From: Candidatus Wallbacteria bacterium
GTDB taxonomy: Bacteria > Muiribacteriota > JAQTZZ01
Reading direction: 5' to 3'
Assembly: GCA_028687545.1 (NCBI GenBank)
Contig: JAQTZZ010000002.1
Location: forward strand, 62,001 to 126,000
DNA length: 64,000 nt
The notes under the pieces are model-generated. The model did no database searches, was not told the DNA's origin, and saw only the letters and a program-made list of their open reading frames with translations. Positions 1 to 8,107 of the stretch are shown here, piece after piece (within the stretch, counting starts at the first letter, position 1; every line of letters starts with the position of its first letter). Made by a program: the position numbers and the translations under genes.

Positions 1-1710
1 TGTGGAAAAACCGATCGAAGTGCTGTTCATGAATGTCCGGAATCCTTCGCTGCCTCCATCGCCGGTGGTTCGATAGAAGCCCATGATATACTTCACAGAT
101 CCGGCAAGCTGGTCAGGGTTGGAATTAAAAATACTGTCAATCACGGTATTTTTATCTGTCATCAATTTAGGAAGGCTGTTCCCGGCAGACAGCCAGTAGC
201 CTGAAAGGTTCCAGCCAGCAGCAACAGTTCTCTGGCTGTATTTCTCTGGAGGAACCCCGGTGACTTCAAGTGTGCTGTCTGAAATCAGATAGACCCAGTA
301 GCCGTGCCAGGTATCCATGGTGAGCAGTGTCGAATAATCTCTCAGATTCTCGATGTTCATGAAGGTTCTGAAACCTTCAGCACCGTCGTCTGCAGGAGTT
401 CGGAAAAAACCCATCACATATTTCAATCCGGAAATTGAATTGAAAATTGTTTCAATGGAATCCGAATCAGGTGTCACACCAAGCGAAATCAGATTCCAGC
501 CGGCTTTCAGGGGAATCGTATTCTTTATCTTCTCAGTGAATACAGTGTATTTCACGCTGCAGTTGAACGAATCGGCAGAATCAGAATAGACGATGTGCCG
601 ATTGCCCAGGCCGTCGATTTTCAGGATCCCGTCCCCCCCGTAATAAGTGCGCGGCTGACTTTCCAGAACTTGTGTTTCCCAGGTATCACAGCTCTTTCTG
701 AAAAACTTCAGGTTGTCCGGTGAGGTCGTATAACAAATAAAGCAGGGGATGTCTCCTGGAGCTAGCGCCAGTGAGGGAAATTGTCCGCCGGTAGTGCTGG
801 CTACTTCGATCGACCAGGACCAGCTATCCTCAAAATGTCCAAGCCCGTATTTCAGGCAGTGATTCGTGCTGTCCAGAAATACGACTGCCGGATTCTGCTG
901 GGAATCCAGGGCCAGGGATGAAAATTCACCGACATCATCGCTGGAACTTATTGTGGAACTCAGCCAGGAGGAACCATTGTAAACCGCCAGTTTGAGATCC
1001 TTATTTTGAGTGTCATAATAACTGAGATAAGCCTTGGTCCCGGATTGCAGTCTGAATGAGAAATTCAAGCCTGCAGCATCCGCTCCCGTGGCCGTATAAA
1101 TGCTGCTCCAGGAACCGCCTGTTTTGTTGGCATAAATAACCGAATGCTGAATCGGATCGTAAAAGGCGATGTGCGGCACGTCGTTTTCGTCAAAATCCAG
1201 ACAGATCCTGGTAGCGCTGTTTACAGATGATTGAGGAATGGTTTCAATGTTGTCCCAGTTCCCGTTGTATTTGACGTATTTCAGATAGTTTTTATTGGAG
1301 TCGAAATAAGCTATCCCGGGGTTTCCTTGCGAATCCAGAGCAAGAGCAGTGTTCTTCAATGTGCCTGTCGCCACAAGTGCTACTTCCCATGTGCCGTTGT
1401 GATAAGCGGCATAATTAAGAGCAAATTCATTGAGATAGTCAGAAAAAGCGATTCTGGGGTTGCCTGATGCATCCAGGACAAGTGCAGCAAAACTGCCGCT
1501 TTCAATGGTTTCGCAGTCCCAGTCCATACCCGGGGACAGACTTCTGGCCAGGGCAGGTATGGTTTTTTGCCGATTCTGAGCGGTTGCAATCGAATGATCA
1601 GGAACTGAGGTCTTTGCGGCCTGCAATCGCTTCAAAGGTATTCTGCCGCTGCCTGCCTGGCTCAAGTTTAATAAAATGAAAATCGAAATTATGCTGAAAA
1701 ATTTTTTCAT
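1..1710 (-). CDS. Secreted propeller-repeat protein with GWNLISLG C-terminal module, 3' end cut by window edge
   Basis: The frame is open without a stop from the ATG at 1708-1710 to base 1, giving 570 residues, and continues beyond the window. It begins with a signal peptide (MKKFFSIISIFILLNLSQAG). Residues ~70-360 hold ~50-residue repeats of the type 'SLALDSQQNPAVVFLDS.NHCLKYG', like those of the 3160-residue protein at 8104-17586 and suggesting a beta-propeller. From ~base 525 down to base 1 come two tandem C-terminal units: first GWNLISLGV, KYVMGFFRTPAD, EGFRTFMN and HGYWVYL; then GWNLSGYW, KYIMGFYRT and EGFRTFMN. The match to the ends of three other proteins in this window implies that only ~20-30 residues are missing. 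No enzymatic motif is seen. It is probably a surface or extracellular structural protein. No strong Shine-Dalgarno site is visible. Confidence 0.85.
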   Translation of the reverse strand, partial: MKKFFSIISIFILLNLSQAGSGRIPLKRLQAAKTSVPDHSIATAQNRQKTIPALARSLSPGMDWDCETIESGSFAALVLDASGNPRIAFSDYLNEFALNYAAYHNGTWEVALVATGTLKNTALALDSQGNPGIAYFDSNKNYLKYVKYNGNWDNIETIPQSSVNSATRICLDFDENDVPHIAFYDPIQHSVIYANKTGGSWSSIYTATGADAAGLNFSFRLQSGTKAYLSYYDTQNKDLKLAVYNGSSWLSSTISSSDDVGEFSSLALDSQQNPAVVFLDSTNHCLKYGLGHFEDSWSWSIEVASTTGGQFPSLALAPGDIPCFICYTTSPDNLKFFRKSCDTWETQVLESQPRTYYGGDGILKIDGLGNRHIVYSDSADSFNCSVKYTVFTEKIKNTIPLKAGWNLISLGVTPDSDSIETIFNSISGLKYVMGFFRTPADDGAEGFRTFMNIENLRDYSTLLTMDTWHGYWVYLISDSTLEVTGVPPEKYSQRTVAAGWNLSGYWLSAGNSLPKLMTDKNTVIDSIFNSNPDQLAGSVKYIMGFYRTTGDGGSEGFRTFMNSTSIGFST

Positions 1711-1762
1711 ATCAAAATATTATGCTGCTTACTCGAGTTTGGCAAATTCGGGTTCCGGATTC

Positions 1763-1832
1763 GGGGCTGACAGTTATTCCTTTTGCTCCCGAACGCTGCG
1801 CTTAGGTCGCCAAAGAAATAACCGTCAGCCCC
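1763..1832. repeat. Long imperfect inverted repeat (REP-like hairpin)
   Basis: The arms 1763-1780 (GGGGCTGACAGTTATTCC) and 1815-1832 (GAAATAACCGTCAGCCCC) pair over 18 positions with two mismatches around a 34-nt loop. It lies between two minus-strand genes and no T-run follows it on the minus strand, so it is not a standard intrinsic terminator. It could be an interspersed palindromic repeat or an mRNA-stabilising structure. Confidence 0.6.
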
Positions 1833-1857
1833 ATTTTGAGTGATGGGATCAGGTCAG

Positions 1858-3333
1858 TTAAAACCAGTATTTGACAGCCAGTTCCATCACTGTCCCGCCC
1901 TGCTGTTTCCGCTTCTCGTGAGTTGCCACCTGGCCAGGCTGGGGTTGGGGCTGGGATGGAACTTCAGGCTCTTCGATCTTCACCTGCCTGTAAGGGAGAT
2001 ACTGTGCCATAGACAGAGAAAAAGCACAGTTCCGCCGGATCTTGTATTCCATCGTGGCGCTCGGGATCAGCACCTGGATCAGGCTGTACTTGAGGCTGTA
2101 ATCATCGAGTGGAATCCTGAAAAAACCGAACAGAGTGGAATAAAATGTCCGCAGGTCCCCTGACGGTTTCAGGTTGAGATGCTGAATCCCTGCGTCCAGG
2201 TTCAGTTTCCGGCTGAATTCCCTGCTGAAACCGAGATTCAGCCTCTGAATCCCCACTTTGAAGTCATAAAATACTATCCCTGCGCTGTGGAAGTAATCAT
2301 TCACCGAGGAAAAAGGCCAGCTGTCGATTCTGCCTCTCCCATTGCCCAGGAATTTCCCATTCAGGCCTGAAAATTTCCAGCTTTTCTTCGCAAGCTCTCT
2401 TTTGATTCCAAGCCCGCGGTAATCATGCCTGGCTTCAGGCATTCCCAGCCAGCCGAAATAGCCTGTATGATAGAATTCAAGTTTGGATTGAATTTTCTCT
2501 GTCCCGTGCAGGAATTCCAGCCTGTAATTATGATCCAGCTGAAATTCAGCTGAATAATCCACTTTTTTCCGGTCAAAATAGAAAGGTGCAGAGTAAGTGC
2601 CTGATAAAGAAAAAACATCTGCCGGATAAACGCTCTGCCGCATCCGCTCTGTGCCGAATGCAAATTTCGAGGCCTTAATTCCGGCTCTCAGGCCTTCCCT
2701 CAGGTCAAGCTCAGAATTATCCAGCAAAATGTTGTCTGTGCCATAAAGATTTTCTGTGCTTACGGAATTTGAGCAGCAACTTTTAAATTTCTCAAGAGTC
2801 AGACCTTTTTTCACAAACCCGAAACCCAGCGAATAATCATCCCTTAGATGTTCCTCTGCAGACAACCCTCCACCAGCAACCAGGCCGGATCTTTCGATCC
2901 CGAACATCACATGTTCCTGTTCGTGGTTGAAGTCATAATCAAAAGAACCTGTGCGATAAGAATCTTTCCCTTCAGAATCGTGCCCGGCATTCTCTAAGAT
3001 CAGGCAGGATTTTTCCGGGAGCGGGTAAACAAGCATGCTGTGATCGGTTTGATCTGAGATTTTAACGCCGCGCCCTTTATAAACATTGGAATTGCGGAAA
3101 GCGGAAGCTAAAAAAGCCTCCTGATTCCGGTAAATATAAAACGGACGTGAGAAATCATGATTACTGTCCGGTCCCAGATCAAGTCTGAGCGCATCAGATC
3201 CATAGCCATCCAGGAAAAGGTCTGTGACCGGCAGCGCCAATGACACTGACTGCATGAAAAACAATGATAACAGACAAAAAAAAGTAGAGACGCACCATGG
3301 TGCGTCTCTACAACAGGATTGCCTCGATAGCAT
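1858..3333 (-). CDS. Predicted outer-membrane beta-barrel protein, family not recognised
   Basis: 491 residues. A hydrophobic N-terminal stretch (FFCLLSLFFMQSVSLALP) serves as the signal peptide. The body alternates aromatic and polar residues in beta-strand fashion (for example YSAEFQLDHNYRLEFLHG, KLEFYHTGYFGWLG), and the chain ends ELAVKYWF, with the terminal Phe typical of outer-membrane barrel proteins. A Pro/Gln-rich stretch (PSQPQPQPGQ) near residue 465 probably forms an extracellular loop. The ATG is 13 nt after the stop of the 1303-residue gene, so the two may be co-transcribed. Codons 8-17 are formed by a perfect 28-nt palindrome. No other ATG or GTG start lies upstream of the hydrophobic core, so this start is kept despite a weak ribosome site. 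No known family was recognised. Confidence 0.7.
   Translation of the reverse strand: MLSRQSCCRDAPWCVSTFFCLLSLFFMQSVSLALPVTDLFLDGYGSDALRLDLGPDSNHDFSRPFYIYRNQEAFLASAFRNSNVYKGRGVKISDQTDHSMLVYPLPEKSCLILENAGHDSEGKDSYRTGSFDYDFNHEQEHVMFGIERSGLVAGGGLSAEEHLRDDYSLGFGFVKKGLTLEKFKSCCSNSVSTENLYGTDNILLDNSELDLREGLRAGIKASKFAFGTERMRQSVYPADVFSLSGTYSAPFYFDRKKVDYSAEFQLDHNYRLEFLHGTEKIQSKLEFYHTGYFGWLGMPEARHDYRGLGIKRELAKKSWKFSGLNGKFLGNGRGRIDSWPFSSVNDYFHSAGIVFYDFKVGIQRLNLGFSREFSRKLNLDAGIQHLNLKPSGDLRTFYSTLFGFFRIPLDDYSLKYSLIQVLIPSATMEYKIRRNCAFSLSMAQYLPYRQVKIEEPEVPSQPQPQPGQVATHEKRKQQGGTVMELAVKYWF
3284..3311. repeat. Perfect 28-nt palindrome (REP-like) inside the start of a gene
   Basis: The arms GTAGAGACGCACCA and TGGTGCGTCTCTAC are exact reverse complements with no loop. 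It resembles short interspersed palindromes found in many environmental and cyanobacterial genomes. Here it is translated as residues 8-17 of the barrel protein at 1858-3333, just before the signal-peptide core. Confidence 0.8.
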
Positions 3334-3346
3334 GTTTATAAGCTGC

Positions 3347-6300
3347 CTACCAGTGGACTACCGTGACTGTAATTGATGTGGTGGATCCCTGCGGTTGATC
3401 GCAGATGTAGCCGCCTTGTCCGTAATTACCAATAGTGGCATAATTCCCATCTGGCGGACTCATTGTATTGTCCCAGTTTTCCGAACCATAAGTGCTGCAG
3501 TTGTAGGGGAAATAATTACCGCTTGAATCCTGAATGCTGTCAACCAGGACCATATTTTGCGGGTCAGTCACAATGCAATAGTAAGGGTAGTTCCCGCTGA
3601 AAGTCATGGTTTCAGTGGCTGCGCCAAGAAAAGTGTAGCCATGGTTTTCCGGATGGAATCCATCAGTACCTGATAAAGGTGCCTGGCCGCCATAAACCTT
3701 ATAAGTCGAACCAGTGATCTGGTTGTCTTCTCCTCCAGGATAACTCCATTGTCCGTAAATCTTGTTCCCGGAGTTGTCGATCATCGATCCCCGCAACCTG
3801 ATCGAAGTATAGTTGTTCTTCCTGTCAGCAGCATAGTCCCAGACAAACATTCTGATCCTGTGCGGATCGCCGATGTCATAAACAATCGAGGTTTCAGAAT
3901 GTCCGGGCACTCCTGTGCAGTTTATCCAGGTTTCGGCAGTATCATGATACTGGACTTGGATCCCGATTTCGCAGGTGAGCAACCCTAAATCCTGCATTTC
4001 AGAGCTAACATCATACATTACGCCTTTTCCAGTGTAAGTCTCATTGGTCCATTCGAAAGGCGGACCGTCTGGATTGAGGGAAGGCCCTTCCACGAAAAAG
4101 TTGGAATGTCCATTGAACTGGAACAGGACTGGCAGTTCGCAGTAATCATGGCCGGCAGGTGTGCCAGAAGTCACGTTTTTCCTGGTTTCCACAGCGTAGA
4201 TATTGAATCTTTCAAGCTGTTTGCTGCCTGAAACCTTGGCCATCCTGGTCTCCACAAAACTGCCGCTGCTTGCTGTGGTTTGAGGGAACGCGGTTCCATG
4301 GTGATCATCGATCACATCAGGATTTTGTTGTGGGTTCCACCACCAGCCTTCACCGACTTCATCGCTGCCCACGAACTTATAGGAATAGCTGACGTCTAGA
4401 TCATCCCAGCTGATCGGACCGTAAAATTCGAAGCCGAAATAGTAGTAACTGGCGTTCTGTGCCAGATACACTGCCTTGATGTCGCAACCGGCAAGACTTG
4501 AGGGCAGATCCTGGGGATCGGAAAGAATCGGAGTCACTCCGCTCCAGTCTGTAATCGATCCGTCTACTGTGATTGTCCTGTAAGATGTATAAGGCAGTTG
4601 AGCCAGGTTAAAGTAAGCCATGCCTCCGTTGTATTTGAGGATGTTTGCTGCAGTCGGAGACAGTCCGTTGAGCTTGAACAGGCCGTTCAGGGAATAATCC
4701 ACGCCGCTCGGCAGATTCATAGGATCTGAGACATCGTGAAGAGACAGATAATAATTCCTCAGATCAACCGGATTGTGGAAAAAGCTGTAGAAACTCAGGC
4801 TGAAGCTTGTCTCCAGAGTAGTTCCGATATTAATGGTTGCTGTAACTGGCTTGTCCGCATAGTCAAAGGATTCGCGGAAAGCATTGAGCATGCTGATCAG
4901 ATTGGTTGTGCTCATTTTATTCATTTTTTCTTCATCCAGTCGGTATTTCTGGATCAGGCTGTCCATGTTGGTATCAGCATATCCCACTAGCATGGTCAGA
5001 TACTGGATTGAATCCGACATTTTCTGGCCTGCCTTGAGCATGTAAGCAGCTCCATCAGTAGTTTTCAATCTTCCGAAATTCGGATAGCTGCTGTCAGCAA
5101 ACGGATCGTAACCCTGCTCTTGGCTCATGCTCAGATTCTGGTCCAGATTGTATGAAACCAGGAAGCTGAACATGGATTCGAGCATGCTTGTGTAAATCAG
5201 AAGCCCGCAAGGGATTTCCTTGCCCAGAGTAAAACTGCCCTGCCCTCCTGTGATCGCCGAGCCTACAGAATAGCTGAAATTAGGATCAAGCAGGGCTTTA
5301 GCAAGCTTGGCATCGATCGCTTCCAGTGCGCTGATGATCCCTTTGATTGCATCCTGAAGCTGTGAAACAGTGGTAAGTGAGGTAGCCAGCTGGGGATTGG
5401 CCAGGAAGCGGGGTACAACATCCAGCGGTGAAAAGAGGGGAGCATGCGAACCGCCGGACATGGAAATGAGTTCATTCACTGTCTTGGGGAAAGTGTTGTA
5501 ATCGGTTGTTCCCATCATAGAATATGCAATATTCTGGAGATTTGAATTTTCGATCAGGTAAACCATGCTCACGAGCGCCAGGCCGAAGTTGGCTTCCACA
5601 TTGGTCGGATCAGTATTGACTGCTGACTGGTAATTGCTGAGCGCAACAGCCAGGTTGTTCAGCGCGAGACCGGCTTCAGCGAGAGTGATGTAATTCCGCA
5701 CGGCCTGAGTGGTGGTAGTCAGATTGGTGTAGGACTGAGTTGAAGTTTCGCTCACAGTCACCTGTATCTGAGCGGTCTTGGTCACTCCATCCCTGGTGTA
5801 GGTGCAGGTCAGGACAGCGTTACCCGCATTCTGCGAGGTGTAGCTGCCGCTGCTGACTGACCCTACGCCGCTTCCGAGAGTCCAGGTCGGATTAAAAGCA
5901 GTGGCTTGTGCATCACCTGTAAAATAAGCGGTGACTGCAATGTTATTCAGATTATAGCTGCTGCCTTTATTCAGACTGATTAAAGACGGGCTGATTCCGA
6001 TGTGGTCCAGCACTTTATCGCTCCAGTAGGTGTCCTTTCCGTACTTGAGTACACCTGCATTCTGCAGGTAGAACCAGTAACCATGGCCTCGGTTGAGCTT
6101 CTGCAGGGTGGAAAACGACATGGCCGCGTTGTTCATGAAAGTACGGAAACCATCATTCCCGCCGTCGTCGGGATTCCGGTAAAATCCCATGATGTATTTG
6201 GCGATGCCGCTGATGGCACGGTTATTGAAGACTGAGTCGATCACTGTGTCGACCTGGGTCTCAAGAGTCGGCAGAAATCCATCTTCCCTGCTCCAGTATC

Positions 6301-7258
6301 CGAGCAGGTTCCAGCCATTGCTTACTGTGTGCTGATGATCTTCGGGAATCATGCTTCCGGCTATTTCCAGGGTGGAATCCTGGGTCATGTACACCCAGTA
6401 TCCGTGATAGCCGTCCATGGTCAGGAGGGTGGAAAATTCCTTGGCTGAAGTGTTCATAAAAGTCCTGAAGCCTTCATTTCCCACATCCGCAGGGCTTCTG
6501 AAAAATCCCATCACATATTTCATGCCTGTGACGTTGGCAAAAATCGTTTCGATTGTGTTGGAAATCGGTGATACTCCAAGACTGATCAGGTTCCAGCCAT
6601 TCTTGAGGTAAATAGTATTTCCTGTAGCGCCGCTCGCCAGGTTAAGCTGCACGGGCTGCCCGGTAGTCCAGGTAGTGGAGGGTTTGGCTTCCAGGCCGTT
6701 GACATGGAAAGTGATGAGATCGCCGCTCACGGCCCCTTCGTCCGCCAAAAGTGTGGCTGCATCATCTCCGTAGATGTTCATTATATAGCGGCCGGCAGTC
6801 GTCACTTCGAAAGACCCGCAGACTATCCCCTGCGGATCAATGGCAGTAATCACATCGCCTGGAACAGCCGCTTCCATGGTTGTATCTGCGTCGTGGTCAA
6901 CTTCCAGCGAACCATAGATCACCATTACATTGTTTGTGAGCGCTACCTGGGGTACCGAATTCAGGGACAGGTCCAATCCGACTATTGCTCCTGTGCAGAT
7001 AAGGGGATGCCTGGCAGGGTAATATCCGCTCTGATAGGCAATCACTTCATAGGTGCCTGGACCGGACAGTGAAAAACTGTAGTTCCCGCTGCCGTCAGCT
7101 GTGGTTTCATCTATTTTCTGGCTGGCTTGCCAGAGTGCAACCTTGCCGCCGCCAGGCGTGACAGTACCACTGACCGAAATACTATCTGCCACAGCCTGGA
7201 CAGAAAAACCGATAAAGAGAATCAGCAAAAACAAGGCCTGTGTACGATTTCTAAGCAT
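3347..7258 (-). CDS. Large secreted modular protein with internal GWNLISLG module and Big domain
   Basis: 1303 residues with a signal peptide (LFLLILFIGFSVQAVADS). In order: a carboxypeptidase-regulatory-like beta-sandwich (residues ~28-105, SGTVTPGGGKVALWQ...GNYSFSLSGPGTYEVIAYQSGY); a 'YGD' module (~110-205, VMVIYGSLEVDHDAD ... IYGDDA ... GDLITFHVNG); the double GWNLISLG/GFRTFMN/GYW module (~215-415), internal here rather than C-terminal; a Big-like Ig domain (~430-510, ISPSLISLNKGSSYNL to ITVTVSE-type end); a helical TPR-like region from ~515 (LAEAGLALNNLAVALSNYQSAV); then a long C-terminal beta region of unknown type containing DITDWSGV-like and HSNFFVEGP segments. Likely extracellular. 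An intrinsic terminator and a TATAAT box lie directly upstream, so it starts a new transcript. No catalytic motif was recognised. Confidence 0.85.
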   Translation of the reverse strand: MLRNRTQALFLLILFIGFSVQAVADSISVSGTVTPGGGKVALWQASQKIDETTADGSGNYSFSLSGPGTYEVIAYQSGYYPARHPLICTGAIVGLDLSLNSVPQVALTNNVMVIYGSLEVDHDADTTMEAAVPGDVITAIDPQGIVCGSFEVTTAGRYIMNIYGDDAATLLADEGAVSGDLITFHVNGLEAKPSTTWTTGQPVQLNLASGATGNTIYLKNGWNLISLGVSPISNTIETIFANVTGMKYVMGFFRSPADVGNEGFRTFMNTSAKEFSTLLTMDGYHGYWVYMTQDSTLEIAGSMIPEDHQHTVSNGWNLLGYWSREDGFLPTLETQVDTVIDSVFNNRAISGIAKYIMGFYRNPDDGGNDGFRTFMNNAAMSFSTLQKLNRGHGYWFYLQNAGVLKYGKDTYWSDKVLDHIGISPSLISLNKGSSYNLNNIAVTAYFTGDAQATAFNPTWTLGSGVGSVSSGSYTSQNAGNAVLTCTYTRDGVTKTAQIQVTVSETSTQSYTNLTTTTQAVRNYITLAEAGLALNNLAVALSNYQSAVNTDPTNVEANFGLALVSMVYLIENSNLQNIAYSMMGTTDYNTFPKTVNELISMSGGSHAPLFSPLDVVPRFLANPQLATSLTTVSQLQDAIKGIISALEAIDAKLAKALLDPNFSYSVGSAITGGQGSFTLGKEIPCGLLIYTSMLESMFSFLVSYNLDQNLSMSQEQGYDPFADSSYPNFGRLKTTDGAAYMLKAGQKMSDSIQYLTMLVGYADTNMDSLIQKYRLDEEKMNKMSTTNLISMLNAFRESFDYADKPVTATINIGTTLETSFSLSFYSFFHNPVDLRNYYLSLHDVSDPMNLPSGVDYSLNGLFKLNGLSPTAANILKYNGGMAYFNLAQLPYTSYRTITVDGSITDWSGVTPILSDPQDLPSSLAGCDIKAVYLAQNASYYYFGFEFYGPISWDDLDVSYSYKFVGSDEVGEGWWWNPQQNPDVIDDHHGTAFPQTTASSGSFVETRMAKVSGSKQLERFNIYAVETRKNVTSGTPAGHDYCELPVLFQFNGHSNFFVEGPSLNPDGPPFEWTNETYTGKGVMYDVSSEMQDLGLLTCEIGIQVQYHDTAETWINCTGVPGHSETSIVYDIGDPHRIRMFVWDYAADRKNNYTSIRLRGSMIDNSGNKIYGQWSYPGGEDNQITGSTYKVYGGQAPLSGTDGFHPENHGYTFLGAATETMTFSGNYPYYCIVTDPQNMVLVDSIQDSSGNYFPYNCSTYGSENWDNTMSPPDGNYATIGNYGQGGYICDQPQGSTTSITVTVVHW

Positions 7259-7292
7259 TTTTACCCTCTCATGCGATCTTAGTTTTAATCAA

Positions 7293-7298
7293 ATTATA
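7293..7298 (-). promoter_or_regulatory. -10 box upstream of the 1303-residue gene
   Basis: On the minus strand a perfect TATAAT (bases 7298-7293) lies 35 nt before the ATG at 7258. The -35 region 17 nt upstream (GTTTCA) is weak. It directly follows the T-run of the terminator at 7322-7389, so the two signals are back to back. Confidence 0.5.
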
Positions 7299-7321
7299 CC
7301 TATTTTTCGCTAAAATGAAAC

Positions 7322-7389
7322 AAAAAAAAAGCAGAGGCCCGTCATTGTTGAGGTGCGCTATGCGCGCCTGTACAATGGCGGGCCTCTGC
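7322..7389 (-). terminator. Intrinsic terminator of the 199-residue gene, with nested hairpin
   Basis: The minus-strand RNA would fold with outer arms GCAGAGGCCCG (7389-7379) and CGGGCCTCTGC (7341-7331), extended inward by partial pairing (CCATTGT/ACAATGA). An inner GC-rich palindrome (GGCGCGC/GCGCACC-like) sits in the loop. A run of nine T follows (7330-7322). It lies 30 nt after the stop of the gene at 7419-8018. Confidence 0.85.
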
Positions 7390-7418
7390 CATTGACTGTA
7401 AACTCCAAAAACGATCGG

Positions 7419-8018
7419 TTATTGCACTACTATTTCTGCAGGGTTGCCAAAAAGGTCTGCTAACTTAAGCTTGATGCTCTCGCCTTTCTGAATCTGTTCG
7501 AATTCGATCGAGTACTGCCCGATCTGTTCGACATATTCCACCTTCACCACAGGACTCGTGCTCTTCACGTTTTCCTTCTTCAGAATGACAGGTTCGGAAA
7601 ACTCGACCAGGACTTTGTTGCCTGTGATGGTCTGCTGAACCACATAAGGAACGGTCTTATCGTTTTCGCCGAGTCCGAAGCTGATTTCCTTGAGCTGGAA
7701 TTCGCCTTCGTAGGCAAGAGTTTTACCTGTATCGACGTCTCCAATGTAGATTTTGAGCAGATCGCCTTTTTTCGGGGCAGCCGGAGTCATGGGATCCTGG
7801 CCGTAAACCGGGATCAGAGCTGCGCCCAGGCGCTTCAGGTCAGCCTGGCCCCAGGCTTTCCCGCTGTTATCCACAAATTTCACCACAGTTCCGACAGGTG
7901 CCGGGGAACCGTTCATCCAGACATAGCAGAGTGCGTTCATGCACATCATGGTAGGTGTCACCTGCGCATAAGCTGTGACAGCAATCAGCGCCAGGATTGT
8001 AAAGATCTTCTTAGTCAT
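7419..8018 (-). CDS. Small secreted protein, stand-alone YGD-type module
   Basis: 199 residues. A signal peptide (MTKKIFTILALIAVTAYAQ) precedes a mature protein of ~180 residues. Residues ~34-95 (VWMNGSPAPVGTVVKFVD ... IPVYGQD ... KKGDLLKIYIGD) line up by eye with the YGD module of the 1303- and 3160-residue proteins (VPGDVITAIDPQG ... IYGDDA ... GDLITFHVNG). The C-terminal half (VLVEFSEPVILKKENVKS, IKLKLADLFGNPAEIVVQ) looks like a second beta-sandwich, similar to 'Ig-like with E-set' bacterial surface domains. The start has a good ribosome site (AAAGGAGAAC). It has its own promoter at 8079-8107 and terminator at 7322-7389, so it is monocistronic. The family is not recognised; a role with the neighbouring surface proteins is inferred. 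Confidence 0.8.
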   Translation of the reverse strand: MTKKIFTILALIAVTAYAQVTPTMMCMNALCYVWMNGSPAPVGTVVKFVDNSGKAWGQADLKRLGAALIPVYGQDPMTPAAPKKGDLLKIYIGDVDTGKTLAYEGEFQLKEISFGLGENDKTVPYVVQQTITGNKVLVEFSEPVILKKENVKSTSPVVKVEYVEQIGQYSIEFEQIQKGESIKLKLADLFGNPAEIVVQ

Positions 8019-8039
8019 TCTTGTTCTCCTTTCAGGTTC

Positions 8040-8062
8040 AGGGCGGGTGTAAAACCCGCCCT
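8040..8062. repeat. GC-rich hairpin (REP-like) in the 5' UTR of the 199-residue gene
   Basis: The arms AGGGCGGGT (8040-8048) and ACCCGCCCT (8054-8062) pair perfectly around a 5-nt loop. It lies between the promoter at 8079-8107 and the ATG at 8018, so it is in the leader of that mRNA. No T-run follows on either strand. This GGGCGGGT...ACCCGCCC type is a common interspersed palindrome. Confidence 0.65.
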
Positions 8063-8078
8063 TACGTTATTTTGTTTG

Positions 8079-8107
8079 ATTATACCACTAACTCCGCAAT
8101 TTGTCAC
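8079..8107 (-). promoter_or_regulatory. Sigma70-type promoter of the 199-residue gene
   Basis: On the minus strand the -35 is GTGACA (8107-8102), the spacer is 17 nt, and the -10 is TATAAT (8084-8079). The -35 box overlaps the stop codon (8106-8104) of the upstream 3160-residue gene. The inferred start of transcription is near 8072, giving a ~54-nt leader that carries a hairpin. Confidence 0.75.
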
